Positions 53,052 to 61,689 are shown, counted from the first letter of the stretch. The stretch is DNA of 64,000 nucleotides from JASLBX01 sp036373915 (GCA_036373915.1 DASUUU010000065.1:1-64000), one strand, 5' to 3'. Made by a program: numbers and translations. The notes: generated from the letters alone by a model not told the origin.

Positions 53052-53459
53052 CAGTTGCTCCTCAAATACCCAAACGCGAAACGGACGCCGGCTGGCCGGC
53101 GAAAGGGCTTCTGCTCACGTCGAACGAGCTTAAGCCGCAGCGGCCCGCACGCCTTGAGGAGTAGTCCGCTCAGTTCCCAAGTCGCTGTGCCGACTCCCGG
53201 GGTAAATGGGACGGCGACCAGACCGTTGCTCCTCTCTTGACGTGTTCCTGGCTATACAGGCAGGAATACGACGTAAAGGCCATGGGTTGCGCCGGCCCAG
53301 CTGCGCGACCTGCTCGCTGCCGCGTAGCTCACCTCGCTGCCGACTCAGCTTCGGGATCGCCACCCCAGGCCATGGGGCCTTTCCCTTCGGATTAGGAGAT
53401 TGGGCCCTACGACAATCACGAAGTCCGCCTGGGATCGATCGTTTCGCCTGGGCGGCGTC
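53052..53459. other. Intergenic region, no recognisable gene
   Basis: About 410 bases between gnd and the TetR gene. The open frames are short and arginine-rich without family motifs. A TTGACG hexamer at 53238-53243 is followed by TTCCTG...CAGGAA inverted symmetry (near 53245-53267), which might be a promoter/operator on the plus strand, but no gene is placed to use it. A second copy of AGGCCATGGG occurs near 53278 and 53368 and is unexplained. Confidence 0.5.
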
Positions 53460-54056
53460 CTAACGTGGGCGCAGGAACCGCCGCAGAACGAGCCGCATGT
53501 TCGTTGCTTGCTCGTGTGGCCGGAACCGGGTATCCGTGGCGACCTGCAGGTAGAACGCGCCCACCATCGCGATCACCCACGTGGCAGCGTCGGCGGGGCC
53601 GACGCCCGGATCGAGCTGTCCGGTCTCGACTCCACGGGTAATCAACGCCTCGACCGCTGCCTGTTCGTCGGCCTGATCACGCTCCAGCCATTCGGCGAGC
53701 TGCGGATCTCGCTGTGCCTGCAGCATCGCCTCCATGACAAGCGGTGGTCCGAGGGGGACGGTCGCCGGCCAGGTGAGCAGCTCGATGACGTCGAGGAGGG
53801 CGGCCCATACGTCGCCCCGGCGCTGTGCTTCGGCTAACTGTGCGGCCTTCTCGTCCTCGCCGTCGATGATGACCGCGTAGAAGATCTCGCGTTTGCTGCT
53901 GAAGTAGTGGAACAGGTTGCCCGCGCTCATGCCGGCGGCTTTGCAGATGTCTGCGGTCGCCGTCCCATCGAAGCCCTTCGTGGCGAACAGTTCGCCGGCT
54001 GCGTCCAGGATCTGGCGCCTTCTGGCCTGATGCTTGGCCGGGTCGACCGTTCTCAC
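53460..54056 (-). CDS. TetR-family transcriptional regulator
   Basis: This 198-residue regulator has a clear TetR DNA-binding domain (RRRQILDAAGELFATKGFDG, ADICKAAGMSAGNLFHYFSS) and a helical ligand domain. GTG 54056 is 10 bases after the amidohydrolase stop on the same strand, so the two genes form an operon. The operator-like site 55425-55438 upstream of the amidohydrolase is the likely autoregulatory target. Confidence 0.88.
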   Translation of the reverse strand: MRTVDPAKHQARRRQILDAAGELFATKGFDGTATADICKAAGMSAGNLFHYFSSKREIFYAVIIDGEDEKAAQLAEAQRRGDVWAALLDVIELLTWPATVPLGPPLVMEAMLQAQRDPQLAEWLERDQADEQAAVEALITRGVETGQLDPGVGPADAATWVIAMVGAFYLQVATDTRFRPHEQATNMRLVLRRFLRPR

Positions 54057-54066
54057 TGCTCACCAC

Positions 54067-55398
54067 TCACCGGTTGTCGACGACCTGACGTCCGTCGCGC
54101 AGGACGAGCATCACGTTGCGGATGTCCTCGATGGTGGTGAGCGGATCACCGTCCACCACAAGAATGTCTGCGGCTCGGCCCGGTTCGACTATGCCGACGT
54201 CGGTGGCGCCGAGCGCTAGCGCGGCGTTACTGGTCGCGGCTCGCAGTGCTTCACGTGGCGTGATCCCGGCCTTGACAAGCAGTTCCAGTTCGCGCTGTAC
54301 GCCAGCGCCGAACGGCACGCCTGGCATGCCGGCGTCGCTGCCGACCACGATGGTTGCCCCGGCCTCGTGAAGGCCGGCCGTTAGTTGCAGAGCTCGCTGA
54401 AGCCCGTCCGGCGGAGCGCCGACTTCGGTGACCGCCAGTGTCGGTGCAACCGGGATGTCCTGGCCGACGATGGCGGCGAGCGCGTCATCGGGCCAGCCGT
54501 CGGGCAGCCGGCCGATGTGTTCGAGGCTGTCCACTCCAGCGGCGAGCACCTCCGACAGGTCGTCGGCGGTGCCCCAATGCGCGGTGACGGGCAGCCCGCG
54601 CTCATGCGCTTCATCGACGATCGCGCGGAGAACGGCGGGGTCGATGGGCTCGAGGGGTCGACCATCCCGGCCGCGCTCCTGGATCACTTTGACGATGTCG
54701 ACGGCTCGGTCACCGGTGGCGAGCCGGCGCACGGCATCCCGTGCCTCGTCCGGGTCGTCCGGCACCTGTGTGACACCGACGACCCGTCCTCCGAAGATCG
54801 TGACTACCGGGTGACCACCGCGTGTGGTGAATACCGGGCCCGCGGCGTACAGGCGAGGCCCTTCGAGCTCGCCGTCCCGGATCATGGCGCGAAGGTCGGC
54901 AACCCATTCGTGCTCGTTGCCGAGGCTGCGAGCCGTGGTGACGCCTGCTTCCAGGAGATTGCGCCGCTCATGCGGATTGAACCGCATGGAGTCCCACATG
55001 ACGCCCGGAATCTGGAGCGGCCCGATGCCCTGGCCGGCGTCGCGTTCGGTGCCAAGGTGCACGTGCAGATCCATCAGGCCCGGCAGCACGGTTGATCCGG
55101 ACACATCGAGAACGTTCGCACCGGAGGGGACGTTCACCTCGGTGCCGACTGCAACGATCTCGCCGTCCTCGATGAGAACCGTGGCGTTCTGTTGGGCGTC
55201 GAGGTTGTCGCCGGTCAGGACCGTCGCGCCGGTCAGCGCGAGGTAGCCCTGCTGCGGAGGCGTCGCGCGATACAGGGTCGCCTGGTACCCAATGATGCCG
55301 CCCGCGACGAGGACGGCGACGGCGATCAACGTAACCAGCAGCACCTTTCCCACCCTGCGAGCGGATCCGGCCACGTCGCGATTCCTCTCCGACGCCAT
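54067..55398 (-). CDS. Membrane-anchored amidohydrolase
   Basis: This 443-residue metal-dependent hydrolase has an N-terminal signal anchor (VGKVLLVTLIAVAVLVAGGI) and an extracytoplasmic amidohydrolase domain. Metal-site motifs are LMDLHVHLG (HxH), VTAHWG, SLEHIGRL and VGSDAGMPG. It cleaves a cyclic or linear amide/peptide-like substrate on the outside of the membrane; substrate unknown. ATG 55398. It is the first gene of the operon with the TetR regulator. Confidence 0.87.
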   Translation of the reverse strand: MASERNRDVAGSARRVGKVLLVTLIAVAVLVAGGIIGYQATLYRATPPQQGYLALTGATVLTGDNLDAQQNATVLIEDGEIVAVGTEVNVPSGANVLDVSGSTVLPGLMDLHVHLGTERDAGQGIGPLQIPGVMWDSMRFNPHERRNLLEAGVTTARSLGNEHEWVADLRAMIRDGELEGPRLYAAGPVFTTRGGHPVVTIFGGRVVGVTQVPDDPDEARDAVRRLATGDRAVDIVKVIQERGRDGRPLEPIDPAVLRAIVDEAHERGLPVTAHWGTADDLSEVLAAGVDSLEHIGRLPDGWPDDALAAIVGQDIPVAPTLAVTEVGAPPDGLQRALQLTAGLHEAGATIVVGSDAGMPGVPFGAGVQRELELLVKAGITPREALRAATSNAALALGATDVGIVEPGRAADILVVDGDPLTTIEDIRNVMLVLRDGRQVVDNR

Positions 55399-55424
55399 GG
55401 GAGATTGGACATGCTGAATATTAG

Positions 55425-55438
55425 ACTGAGCGCTCGGT
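55425..55438. promoter_or_regulatory. TetR-type operator-like palindrome
   Basis: ACTGAGC/GCTCGGT is a near-perfect 14-bp palindrome (one mismatch) lying 27 bases before the amidohydrolase start, with TATAAA-like and TAATAT sequences around it that could be the -10 of the minus-strand promoter. The GAGCGCTC core occurs in many TetR-family operators. The operon encodes a TetR protein, so autoregulation is likely. Confidence 0.6.
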
Positions 55439-55607
55439 TTATACCAGCCTTCACTGCTCCGAGCTCAAGCTTGGTTTCGGCCCGGTCTGGTTGACGAGTG
55501 GCGTCCGCGACGCCGCGAAACTGTCCATCACGTGATACGAAGGACGTTCTAGGGAATGAACGTGGCCACGACCTGCGTCGGCCGAATACGGTCGACGGAG
55601 CTATGGG

Positions 55608-55925
55608 GTGTTGGTGACGCTGTACGAGGCGCTGGGCGTGTCGGCCGAGTCCGACGAGCGCGAGCTGCGCCGGGCGTATCGAGCGGCGGTACGCCGCTGG
55701 CATCCTGATCGCGACGCCTCGGCAGCCGCCACTCCACGGTTCCTGGCTGCGCAGCGGGCCTGGCATGTGCTCGGCGATCCTGATCGCCGGGCCGCGTATG
55801 ACGCGGCAAGCCGGCGTGGTCTGGGGTCGCATGCGAATGTGGTGTTCGTACGGCGCAGCGGCTTACTGGCAGGCCTGCGAAGCTGGTTGCGACGGCGAAG
55901 GCGCCCATCCCGAACGCTGGCTTAG
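55608..55925 (+). CDS. Short J-domain (DnaJ-like) protein
   Basis: This 105-residue protein is essentially one J domain: LYEALGVSAESDERELRRAY, catalytic RWHPDRD (HPD motif), then WHVLGDPDRRAAYD. It ends with a hydrophobic/basic tail (LLAGLRSWLRRRRRPSR) that could attach it to the membrane or to nucleic acid. J-domain proteins stimulate DnaK. The start is GTG 55608, TTG 55611 or GTG 55614, which differ by one or two residues. It is divergent from the minus-strand TetR/amidohydrolase operon upstream and convergent with the Asp23-type operon downstream. Confidence 0.85.
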   Translation: MLVTLYEALGVSAESDERELRRAYRAAVRRWHPDRDASAAATPRFLAAQRAWHVLGDPDRRAAYDAASRRGLGSHANVVFVRRSGLLAGLRSWLRRRRRPSRTLA

Positions 55926-55998
55926 CTGACCGCCGACTCTAACGCCCGTTCGAGGCGGGCACGGCCATGATCACTCCACCGGGTCCGCTAGGAGGGCT

Positions 55999-56571
55999 CT
56001 ACTCGACTCGGCGAGCCGGGCGGTCGTCAAGCTTCACGGTTACGTCCACGAGCTCGGGGCCGAGTCCGCTCGTAGCGCTGAACCGGCTGAGGGCATCGGC
56101 GACATGGGGAGCGAGCGCCGGCAGGGCGGCGTCGGCGCCCACGTCAAGGCGAGCCCGCAGCTCGGGTCCGTCGTGTTCTCCGAGCAGCCTGACCGCAGCC
56201 CGCTGCACGCCGGGAATGTGCTGCATGTCCTGCTCCGTGGCTCCCGTGAGAGTGGAGCGTCCGACGACTGTTCGCCCTCGGCCGTCAGGTGCATCAAATG
56301 AGAGATCGGGTATAGCTGGCCCGCCGCTGCGGTGCAATTGCCCGCGCGTTAGCCGCCACCCCAGCCAAGCCAAGATCAGCGCCACTCCGGCGACGACCAG
56401 CAATGCCCATGGGTCCCAGGCGCGCCATTGCTCGATCAGCTCGCTCCAGAGTAGCGGAGAGTCGGTGTTAACGCCGGGCAGCCAACCAACCGAAGCCGCC
56501 GCGGCCAGGCCACCAGCGGCGATCAGCACTACGCCGATGATGGTCCACAGCACCCGATTCGCTGCATCCAT
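55999..56571 (-). CDS. Alkaline-shock membrane-anchor-like protein (AmaP-type)
   Basis: This 190-residue protein has two N-terminal spans (VLWTIIGVVLIAAGGLAA and LLVVAGVALILAWLGW) and a C-terminal soluble domain with HIPGVQRAAVRLLGEHDG...RARLDVGADA, similar to the Asp23-like domain of AmaP anchors. Such anchors tie Asp23-type proteins to the membrane. ATG 56571 overlaps the preceding gene stop. It is the last gene of a five-gene operon. Confidence 0.78.
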   Translation of the reverse strand: MDAANRVLWTIIGVVLIAAGGLAAAASVGWLPGVNTDSPLLWSELIEQWRAWDPWALLVVAGVALILAWLGWRLTRGQLHRSGGPAIPDLSFDAPDGRGRTVVGRSTLTGATEQDMQHIPGVQRAAVRLLGEHDGPELRARLDVGADAALPALAPHVADALSRFSATSGLGPELVDVTVKLDDRPARRVE

Positions 56572-57104
56572 CAGGCGACCCTCCTTGGCTTGACCAGCCG
56601 CAGGCGCACCGAACTGTCTGGCGGCGGCGAAAGGCGCTCGAGCGTCTTCTCGATCGCCTGCTCTACTACGGGCCGAGAACCCTCCCTAGCCTCCACCCGA
56701 ACGCCGATCCGCCAGCGACCCTGACGCGCTCGCAGCTTGGCGCGTGCTCCGACAACACCTGTGACATCCTCGGCAGCACTCTCAAGCCGGTTCTCTGCGC
56801 TGCGCCGCGCGACCCACCAGCGTCCATCGGCCGCTTCGAGGTGAACAGGCAGCCGGGTGGGTGGCCACCGACGCATTTCCGCCACCACCAGGATCAGGCC
56901 CAGGAGTGCGACTGCCAACGACACGATCAGCACTCCCCGGTCGCCGACCTCGGTCTCGGTTAGGAACTCGTACCAGCGATCCACCGGAATCAGCAAGCTG
57001 GCTTGCCCGAGGGCCGCCAGCACCGCCTCCACCGCCACCAGCAATCCGCCGAGCAGCAGCACCAGTCCTAGCAGCAGGGAAAGCAGTCGATTCGCGGCTC
57101 GCAT
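56571..57104 (-). CDS. DUF6286 membrane protein of the Asp23 operon
   Basis: This protein of about 177 residues has two spans (LLSLLLGLVLLLGGLLVA and GVLIVSLAVALLGLILVV) followed by a cytosolic domain (RRSAENRLESAAEDVTGVVG, RLRLVKPRRVA). It matches the actinobacterial DUF6286 group encoded with Asp23 genes. The start is ATG 57104 or GTG 57107. Both overlap the upstream stop, so translation is coupled. It is paralogous in layout to the downstream AmaP-like protein. Confidence 0.8.
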   Translation of the reverse strand: MRAANRLLSLLLGLVLLLGGLLVAVEAVLAALGQASLLIPVDRWYEFLTETEVGDRGVLIVSLAVALLGLILVVAEMRRWPPTRLPVHLEAADGRWWVARRSAENRLESAAEDVTGVVGARAKLRARQGRWRIGVRVEAREGSRPVVEQAIEKTLERLSPPPDSSVRLRLVKPRRVA

Positions 57105-57439
57105 CACGGCAGCCCTCCGCGGGTAGCCGGCAGATCACCAAGAACAGACTCGTCGAGATCGTCGACGACGACCTCGACGGTGCGAGGGTCCTGCAGGTCG
57201 TCCAGTGCCGACCGCACGGCGAGCCGTACCTCGTCGGCGACCAAGTTGAGCGGCCATCGCCCGAGCACGACATGCACCCACACGCTGGTCGGAGTCAGCC
57301 GCACGCCGACGACCCTCCCGCCCGGGAAGTTCGTGGCCGCCACGACAGCACCGCGACCGCCAGTCAACCCGGCTACACCGGGAACACCCAGGGCAGCCGC
57401 GGCCACCGCGCGCGCGGTTGTCTCACGGTCCGTGCTCAC
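57104..57439 (-). CDS. Short Asp23/Gls24-like protein
   Basis: This 111-residue soluble protein has a degenerate Asp23-like fold: ALGVPGVAGLTGGRGAVVAA, VRLTPTSVWVHVVLG and VRSALDDL. GTG 57439 overlaps the larger Asp23 gene stop by four bases (GTGA). It probably assembles with the larger Asp23 protein beneath the membrane. Confidence 0.78.
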   Translation of the reverse strand: MSTDRETTARAVAAAALGVPGVAGLTGGRGAVVAATNFPGGRVVGVRLTPTSVWVHVVLGRWPLNLVADEVRLAVRSALDDLQDPRTVEVVVDDLDESVLGDLPATRGGLP

Positions 57440-57963
57440 TGGACCCGAGGCTCCTCCTCGGTGGTCTCTTCGCCCTCGACGAAGATGTCGTCGACGTTGA
57501 TGTTGACCTCAACTACTTGGAGACCGGTCATACCCTCCACCCGATCGATGATGTTTCGGCGGACCGCATCGCTGACCTCTGCGATGCTCTCGCCGTAGTA
57601 GGTCACCACATCCAGGTCGATGGCGGCCTCCTTTTCTCCGACCTCCACTGCGACACCTTGGGTGCTGCCCTCGCTGTCGCTTTGGCCGGGCACCATGGCG
57701 CGCAGCTGGCCCATCCTCCGGGCGAACCCGCTGCCCATCGAATGGACACCCGGAATCTCCCTGGTTGCGATGCCAGCGATCTTGGCAACAACGGTGTCAG
57801 CGATACGCGTGGTCCCGGTCTCGCTCGTCAACGAGGCGTGCGCGGTAGCCGGTGCTGTGCTTGATCGGCGGGCGGGCGTCTGGCCGCTCGCCTTCGTGTC
57901 GGTGCTGGATTTGGCCTTGCTCTGTGTCTCGTCGTCCCTCTTGGATTCAGTGGTCTCAGTCAT
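57436..57963 (-). CDS. Asp23/Gls24 family envelope-stress protein
   Basis: This protein of about 175 residues has an N-terminal disordered acidic/Ser/Thr-rich extension and an Asp23 domain: TRIADTVVAKIAGIATREIPG VHSMG is split by a variable loop, then DLDVVTYYGESIAEVSDAVR and VEGMTGLQVVEVNINVDDIF. Asp23 proteins accumulate near the membrane under alkaline or cell-wall stress. ATG 57963 is chosen because AAGGA is then at nine bases; ATG 57972 abuts it. Confidence 0.88.
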   Translation of the reverse strand: MTETTESKRDDETQSKAKSSTDTKASGQTPARRSSTAPATAHASLTSETGTTRIADTVVAKIAGIATREIPGVHSMGSGFARRMGQLRAMVPGQSDSEGSTQGVAVEVGEKEAAIDLDVVTYYGESIAEVSDAVRRNIIDRVEGMTGLQVVEVNINVDDIFVEGEETTEEEPRVQ

Positions 57964-57996
57964 GTTTGGCATTCCTTTCTAATCGAACGGATGAGT

Positions 57997-58182
57997 TCAG
58001 CGGCGGGGCGAACTGAAGCGATCGGTCCACTCAGCCAGGTCCAGCTCACCTTCGAACGCCCGGGCGACGGCGTAGCCGACAAGACCGGCGACTACCGCGG
58101 CGAGCACGGTCAGGAAGCCGGACTGCACCCATAGCCAGACGATCAAGAAACCGACAATGAAGCCGAACTGGCGGCGCGACAT
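57997..58182 (-). CDS. DUF2273 small membrane protein
   Basis: This 61-residue protein has two spans (GFIVGFLIVWLWVQSG and VLAAVVAGLVGYAVARAF) and an acidic C-terminal tail, the DUF2273 pattern found at the head of Asp23 operons. ATG 58182 follows AGGAGGAGCC, a strong ribosome site. A 7-bp-stem hairpin lies in its leader at 58206-58225. It probably anchors the Asp23 complex. Confidence 0.85.
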   Translation of the reverse strand: MSRRQFGFIVGFLIVWLWVQSGFLTVLAAVVAGLVGYAVARAFEGELDLAEWTDRFSSPRR

Positions 58183-58205
58183 GGCTCCTCCTGCTAACCC
58201 CGATT

Positions 58206-58225
58206 CCGCGGGCCATTACCCGCGG
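58206..58225 (-). promoter_or_regulatory. Leader hairpin of the DUF2273-Asp23 operon
   Basis: CCGCGGG and CCCGCGG flank a 6-base loop, giving a perfect 7-bp stem 24 bases before the DUF2273 start. It could be a 5'-leader structure or an operator. Further upstream on the minus strand GTTT and GGGACA are 14 bases apart, weakly recalling SigB-type promoters, but GGGACA departs from the usual GGGTAT. Confidence 0.4.
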
Positions 58226-58451
58226 GCAGCCTTCGCTGTAAATATCGGGTGTCCCGCGTCCGGACCGATAAACCTCGGTCTCGAGAGTTGAGCGCGAATG
58301 GCCGATCCTTGCGCGACGCGCGGCCCGAGAGCCCGGCTGACCGCCACTCTCCATGACGCGATCGAATTCGCGCGTGTCCGCCGAGGCTTCAGAACTTAGG
58401 GTGGATGGATCGCTGTAACGAAGAGCCAGAACGTGGAGAAGAACGACAGGA

Positions 58452-59377
58452 TCAGACCGCCGCCACCTCGTCCTTGAAGCCCTGCCGCTACGAGGGGTAG
58501 CGCAACTGCCAGCCGAGCTCCCTCTTGGCTTTGGCGTTGGAAAGCCGCGGCCCTCGGTCATCAGCCCCACCACCGCCTTCCCGGCCAGAGGCAGGGCCAG
58601 CCACGAAGGTACCTTCAATGGAGGTTTCGCGCCGGCTACGTCGGCCAGGTAAGGCAGCCATTGGTTTGCCGGGGTCGGTTCGTCGTCGACGATGTTGAAT
58701 ACGCCCTTCGCCTGTAGTTCCAGGGCCAGGACCGTCGCGCTCGCCGCGTCGTGGACATGTAGCCACGAGGTGTAACCGCCGCCTCCGCCAACGACCGGAA
58801 ATTGTCGCTTGCGTACCGGCCCAACAAGGCTCTCCATGGCGCCCGGCCCGTAGAGCCATCCGAATCGCAACGCCGCGCCACCTGCCTTGACGACCACGTC
58901 CTCGACCTAATGGGCCGCCGCCATAATCGGGTGCGCAACCGTCCCCTCCCACAGGTCCACGGGGTCTTCCTCGGTCTTCACCCAGCCGCCCTGGCGGATT
59001 CCGTTCCAGCCCCCGTAGCTCTGCGCGATGACGTTGGTCACTCCATTTGCCTCGGCGGCGGCCAATAGGTGGTTCGTCCCCTCGGTGCGCAGCCGATTGG
59101 TCGTGGCGAACCACCGGTCCATGTGCTTCATGTCCGGCTTGCCGCTGATAGCCGTCATCTGGTGCGTGATCGCGTCCGGCTTAGCCTGCGTCACCGCATT
59201 ATTGACCGACTCCGCGTCCAGCCCGTCCATGATCACCGCCTCGGCGCCCATCTGCTGGACCAAGCCCAACGTGTCCGGGCTCGTCGCCGTAGCTGTCACG
59301 TGGTGGCCCCGAGCCACGAGCTGGGGCACCAGCTGGCGCCCCACAACTCCGGTTCCGCCTGCCACGAACACCTTCAT
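58452..59377 (-). pseudogene. Epimerase/dehydratase paralogue, inactivated by two nonsense codons and a frameshift
   Basis: The frame from ATG 59377 encodes the N-terminal half of an NAD-dependent epimerase (MKVFVAGGTGVVGRQLVPQL; family core AITHQMTAISGKPDMKHMDR). A TAG at 58909-58907 stops it; directly after, the same frame continues (VEDVVVKAGGAALRFGWLYG). Near 58540-58552 a one- or two-base indel shifts the frame; the family tail LSNAKAKRELGWQLRYPS is then read in the new frame and meets another TAG at 58490-58488, after which RQGFKDEVAAV ends at 58452. An intact paralogue lies at 60446-61402. The gene keeps an ECF41-type promoter upstream, so its decay looks recent. Confidence 0.85.
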
Positions 59378-59419
59378 GTCGATCAACCTCTCTGTTCTGG
59401 ATACTGACTCACAACATGC

Positions 59420-59446
59420 GACGAGATAGCCCGCCCCCGCGTGACA
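59420..59446 (-). promoter_or_regulatory. ECF41-type promoter of the epimerase pseudogene
   Basis: Reading the minus strand from 59446: TGTCACG, 16 bases, then CGTC. This matches the ECF41 consensus as I recall it, TGTCACA-N16-CGTC, in both boxes and exact spacing. The CGTC box ends 43 bases before the pseudogene ATG at 59377. A cognate ECF41 sigma factor is encoded 1 kb away, so this promoter is a probable target. Confidence 0.78.
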
Positions 59447-59505
59447 GCGGACTGGTCATCATGCCTGGCCAGCACGCGGTCCTCGCCCCGACGACGTGCG
59501 CGAAC

Positions 59506-60438
59506 CTACTGTTGGCGTGTTTGGTGCATCAGTGCGTCGACGTCGGCCAGCGGTCCCAGGTGGCGGAGTTTGTCCGGGTTGATGACTGACCGCACAGTCT
59601 GGACAGCGCCGCCTGCGATCTCGAGCACGAGGATGTGTATAAGGGCCATATTCGCGTCGAGAACGAATGCGCCCGGCTGACCGTTGATCTCACGCGGTCG
59701 CAGCGATCCGCCCAGCTTGTGGACGATCCGGCCGATCCCAGCCAGGAGGCGAGCGACGCGGACGGTGCCTCGGATCGGATTGATCCACTGAGGCGCCTTA
59801 CCACCGCCGTCACCGACGACGGTGACATCGGCCGCGAGCATCGTGACAAGGTCGTCGACATCGCCCTCGGTGATTGCGGCCAGGAAGCGCCGGCTGAGTT
59901 GGTCACGCTCGCTCGAGGAAGCGTCGAAGCGCGGCTTCTCGGCCTCGACGTGGCGCCGGGCGCGCGAGGCTAGCTGACGGCAATTCAGGGGCGACTTGCC
60001 AACGATCTCGCCGATCTCGGCATAGTCGTAGTCGAAGACGTCGTGGAGCAGGTAGACGGCCCGCTCTACCGGGCCGAGCCGTTCAAGCAGAAGGAGAAGG
60101 GCCATCGATACCGAGTCGGCCCGCTCAGCGTGCTGGGCAGGGTCCTCGGAGTCAGTGTCGGTGAGCAGCGGCTCCGGAAGCCACTGCCCGATGTACGTCT
60201 CGCGGCGCACCCGCGCCGAACGCAGGTGGTCGATGGCAAGCCGGGTGACGACTGCGGACAGGTACGCCTTCGGCGATTCGACCACCGAACCATCGGCCCG
60301 AGCTTGCAGGTAGCGAGCAAAGCCCTCCTGCACGATGTCCTCAGCATCGCTGACACTGCCCAGCATGCGATAGGCGATGGAGAACAACAATGGGGACAAC
60401 GAGTCAGCAAGCTCCGCGGCCGGATCGCCACCCGTCAT
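59506..60438 (-). CDS. ECF41-group sigma factor with SnoaL-like C-terminal domain
   Basis: This protein of about 310 residues has region 2 (LLFSIAYRMLGSVSDAEDIV) with ARVRRETYIGQWLPEPLL in the linker, region 4 (VEAEKPRFDASSS), and a C-terminal SnoaL-like domain carrying DGGGK and NPDKL, the hallmarks of ECF41. In this group the C-terminal domain itself acts as a built-in regulator, so no anti-sigma factor is needed. ATG 60438 is preferred (GGGGGG upstream); it lies seven bases after the epimerase stop, so the two genes are cotranscribed. Two ECF41-type promoters flank the locus. SigJ-like factors in actinobacteria belong to this group. Confidence 0.92.
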   Translation of the reverse strand: MTGGDPAAELADSLSPLLFSIAYRMLGSVSDAEDIVQEGFARYLQARADGSVVESPKAYLSAVVTRLAIDHLRSARVRRETYIGQWLPEPLLTDTDSEDPAQHAERADSVSMALLLLLERLGPVERAVYLLHDVFDYDYAEIGEIVGKSPLNCRQLASRARRHVEAEKPRFDASSSERDQLSRRFLAAITEGDVDDLVTMLAADVTVVGDGGGKAPQWINPIRGTVRVARLLAGIGRIVHKLGGSLRPREINGQPGAFVLDANMALIHILVLEIAGGAVQTVRSVINPDKLRHLGPLADVDALMHQTRQQ

Positions 60439-60445
60439 GGGCTTG

Positions 60446-61402
60446 TCACCCCCCATCAATCTCAGAGGGCGACACATCCGTCAGAGCGTGCTGGAAACCG
60501 TCTCGCCAGCTACCCCAGGCGGGCCGCCAGTCAAGCTCGCGCTTGGCCTTCAAGTTCGACGCGCCACGCGCCTGGGTGCTCCATCGCACCGTCGTCGCTC
60601 CGGCCATAAGCCGGCCAACCCACACCGGCAGTCGCATCGGCCGTTTCGCGCCGACACAGTCGGCCAGATACGGCAGCCATTCCGCGACAGGGGCGGGCTC
60701 GTCATCGACGACGTGATACACGCCCGGCCGGCCCCGCTCCATCGCCGCCACTGTTGCGGCGGCCGCATCATCGAGGTGGATCCACGACCAAACCCCGGCC
60801 CCGTCTCCGATGATCGGGAACTGGCGCTTACGGACGAGCTCGACCATCAACTCTGAGGCGCCCGGTCCGTAGAAATTGCCATAGCGCAACGCTATGCCGT
60901 CAAGCGGCGCGGTAGCGACCGCCCGCTCAACGAAGTGAATTGCCGCCATGGATTCCCGTTGCTCCTTCGCCGGCTCCGGGTCGAGCGGATCCTCCTCCGT
61001 CTTGACCAGTGCGCCCGTACGGGCGTTATTCCACCCGGTGTAGCTCTGTGCAATGAACCGGCCGACCCCGACGGCCTTAGCCGCCGCCAGCAGATGCTCT
61101 GTTCCCTCCGTGCGCAGCCGGTTTGTAACGGCGAACCAGCGATCGAAATGCTTGAGGTCCGGCTTACCGGACAGTGCGGTCATCTGGTGGACGATCACCT
61201 CCGGCTCCGCCCGGACGACCGCCTCGCCCACAGCTACGCCGTCGAGCCCGTCGACCACCACCGGCTCGGCTCCTCCCGCCCGCAGCGTTGCCGCACGTTC
61301 GGGGCTGCGTACCGTCGCCGTCACCTGGTGACCGCGTACCAACAATTGCCGCACCAGCCGGCGACCCAGCGCGCCGGATGCTCCGGCTAGGAATACTCGC
61401 AT
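60446..61402 (-). CDS. NAD-dependent epimerase/dehydratase family oxidoreductase (ECF41-linked)
   Basis: This 318-residue Rossmann enzyme starts MRVFLAGASGALGRRLVRQL with the GxxGxxG loop, then VIVHQMTALSGKPDLKHFDR and TGWNNARTG. The end (SNLKAKRELDWRPAWG) contains the K-R-E-L-x-W motif of this group. It is directly followed by the ECF41 sigma gene, the classic COE (carboxymuconolactone decarboxylase/oxidoreductase/epimerase) linkage of ECF41 factors. It is intact, unlike its paralogue at 58452-59377, to which it is clearly homologous over the full length. The substrate is unknown. Confidence 0.9.
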   Translation of the reverse strand: MRVFLAGASGALGRRLVRQLLVRGHQVTATVRSPERAATLRAGGAEPVVVDGLDGVAVGEAVVRAEPEVIVHQMTALSGKPDLKHFDRWFAVTNRLRTEGTEHLLAAAKAVGVGRFIAQSYTGWNNARTGALVKTEEDPLDPEPAKEQRESMAAIHFVERAVATAPLDGIALRYGNFYGPGASELMVELVRKRQFPIIGDGAGVWSWIHLDDAAAATVAAMERGRPGVYHVVDDEPAPVAEWLPYLADCVGAKRPMRLPVWVGRLMAGATTVRWSTQARGASNLKAKRELDWRPAWGSWRDGFQHALTDVSPSEIDGG

Positions 61403-61584
61403 CTGGAGTGGCTCCCTCTTCTCGCGATGTGTGTCCAGCTAGGCCTACCCGCGATATCGACGGCCGCGGTACCGACGGCCAACGAAACGAAGGGGCCGGT
61501 GTCGGCGACCTCCCAATACGCGACGATCTTGTTCCGCCTTACCCGGAAGATGTCCGCAGTTAGGAATGCCATCTGGCGTCGCAT
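61387..61584 (-). pseudogene. Remnant of a SnoaL-like/ester cyclase gene
   Basis: From ATG 61584 the minus strand reads MRRQMAFLTADIFRVRRNKI, then VAYWEVADT, the C-terminal strand pair of SnoaL-like proteins. The N-terminal two-thirds of such a domain is absent, and only a short unrelated open stretch separates the fragment from the ECF41-type promoter at 61690. It appears to be the remains of the first gene of the ECF41 operon, removed by a deletion. The frame overlaps the start of the epimerase gene by 16 bases. Confidence 0.5.
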
Positions 61585-61689
61585 ACGGAGTGTGCGACGA
61601 GCAACCCACGGCAGCCGACCGCCGAGTGAACCACGGCACCGATTCGGACTTGGACACGCTCCCTTTGTCTCGTGGCATCAATGCTCTAA

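Noticed and set aside
58226..58290. SigB-like promoter for the Asp23 operon
   Set aside because: GTTT and GGGACA have suitable spacing but the second box departs from GGGTAT/C at three positions; not strong enough to call.
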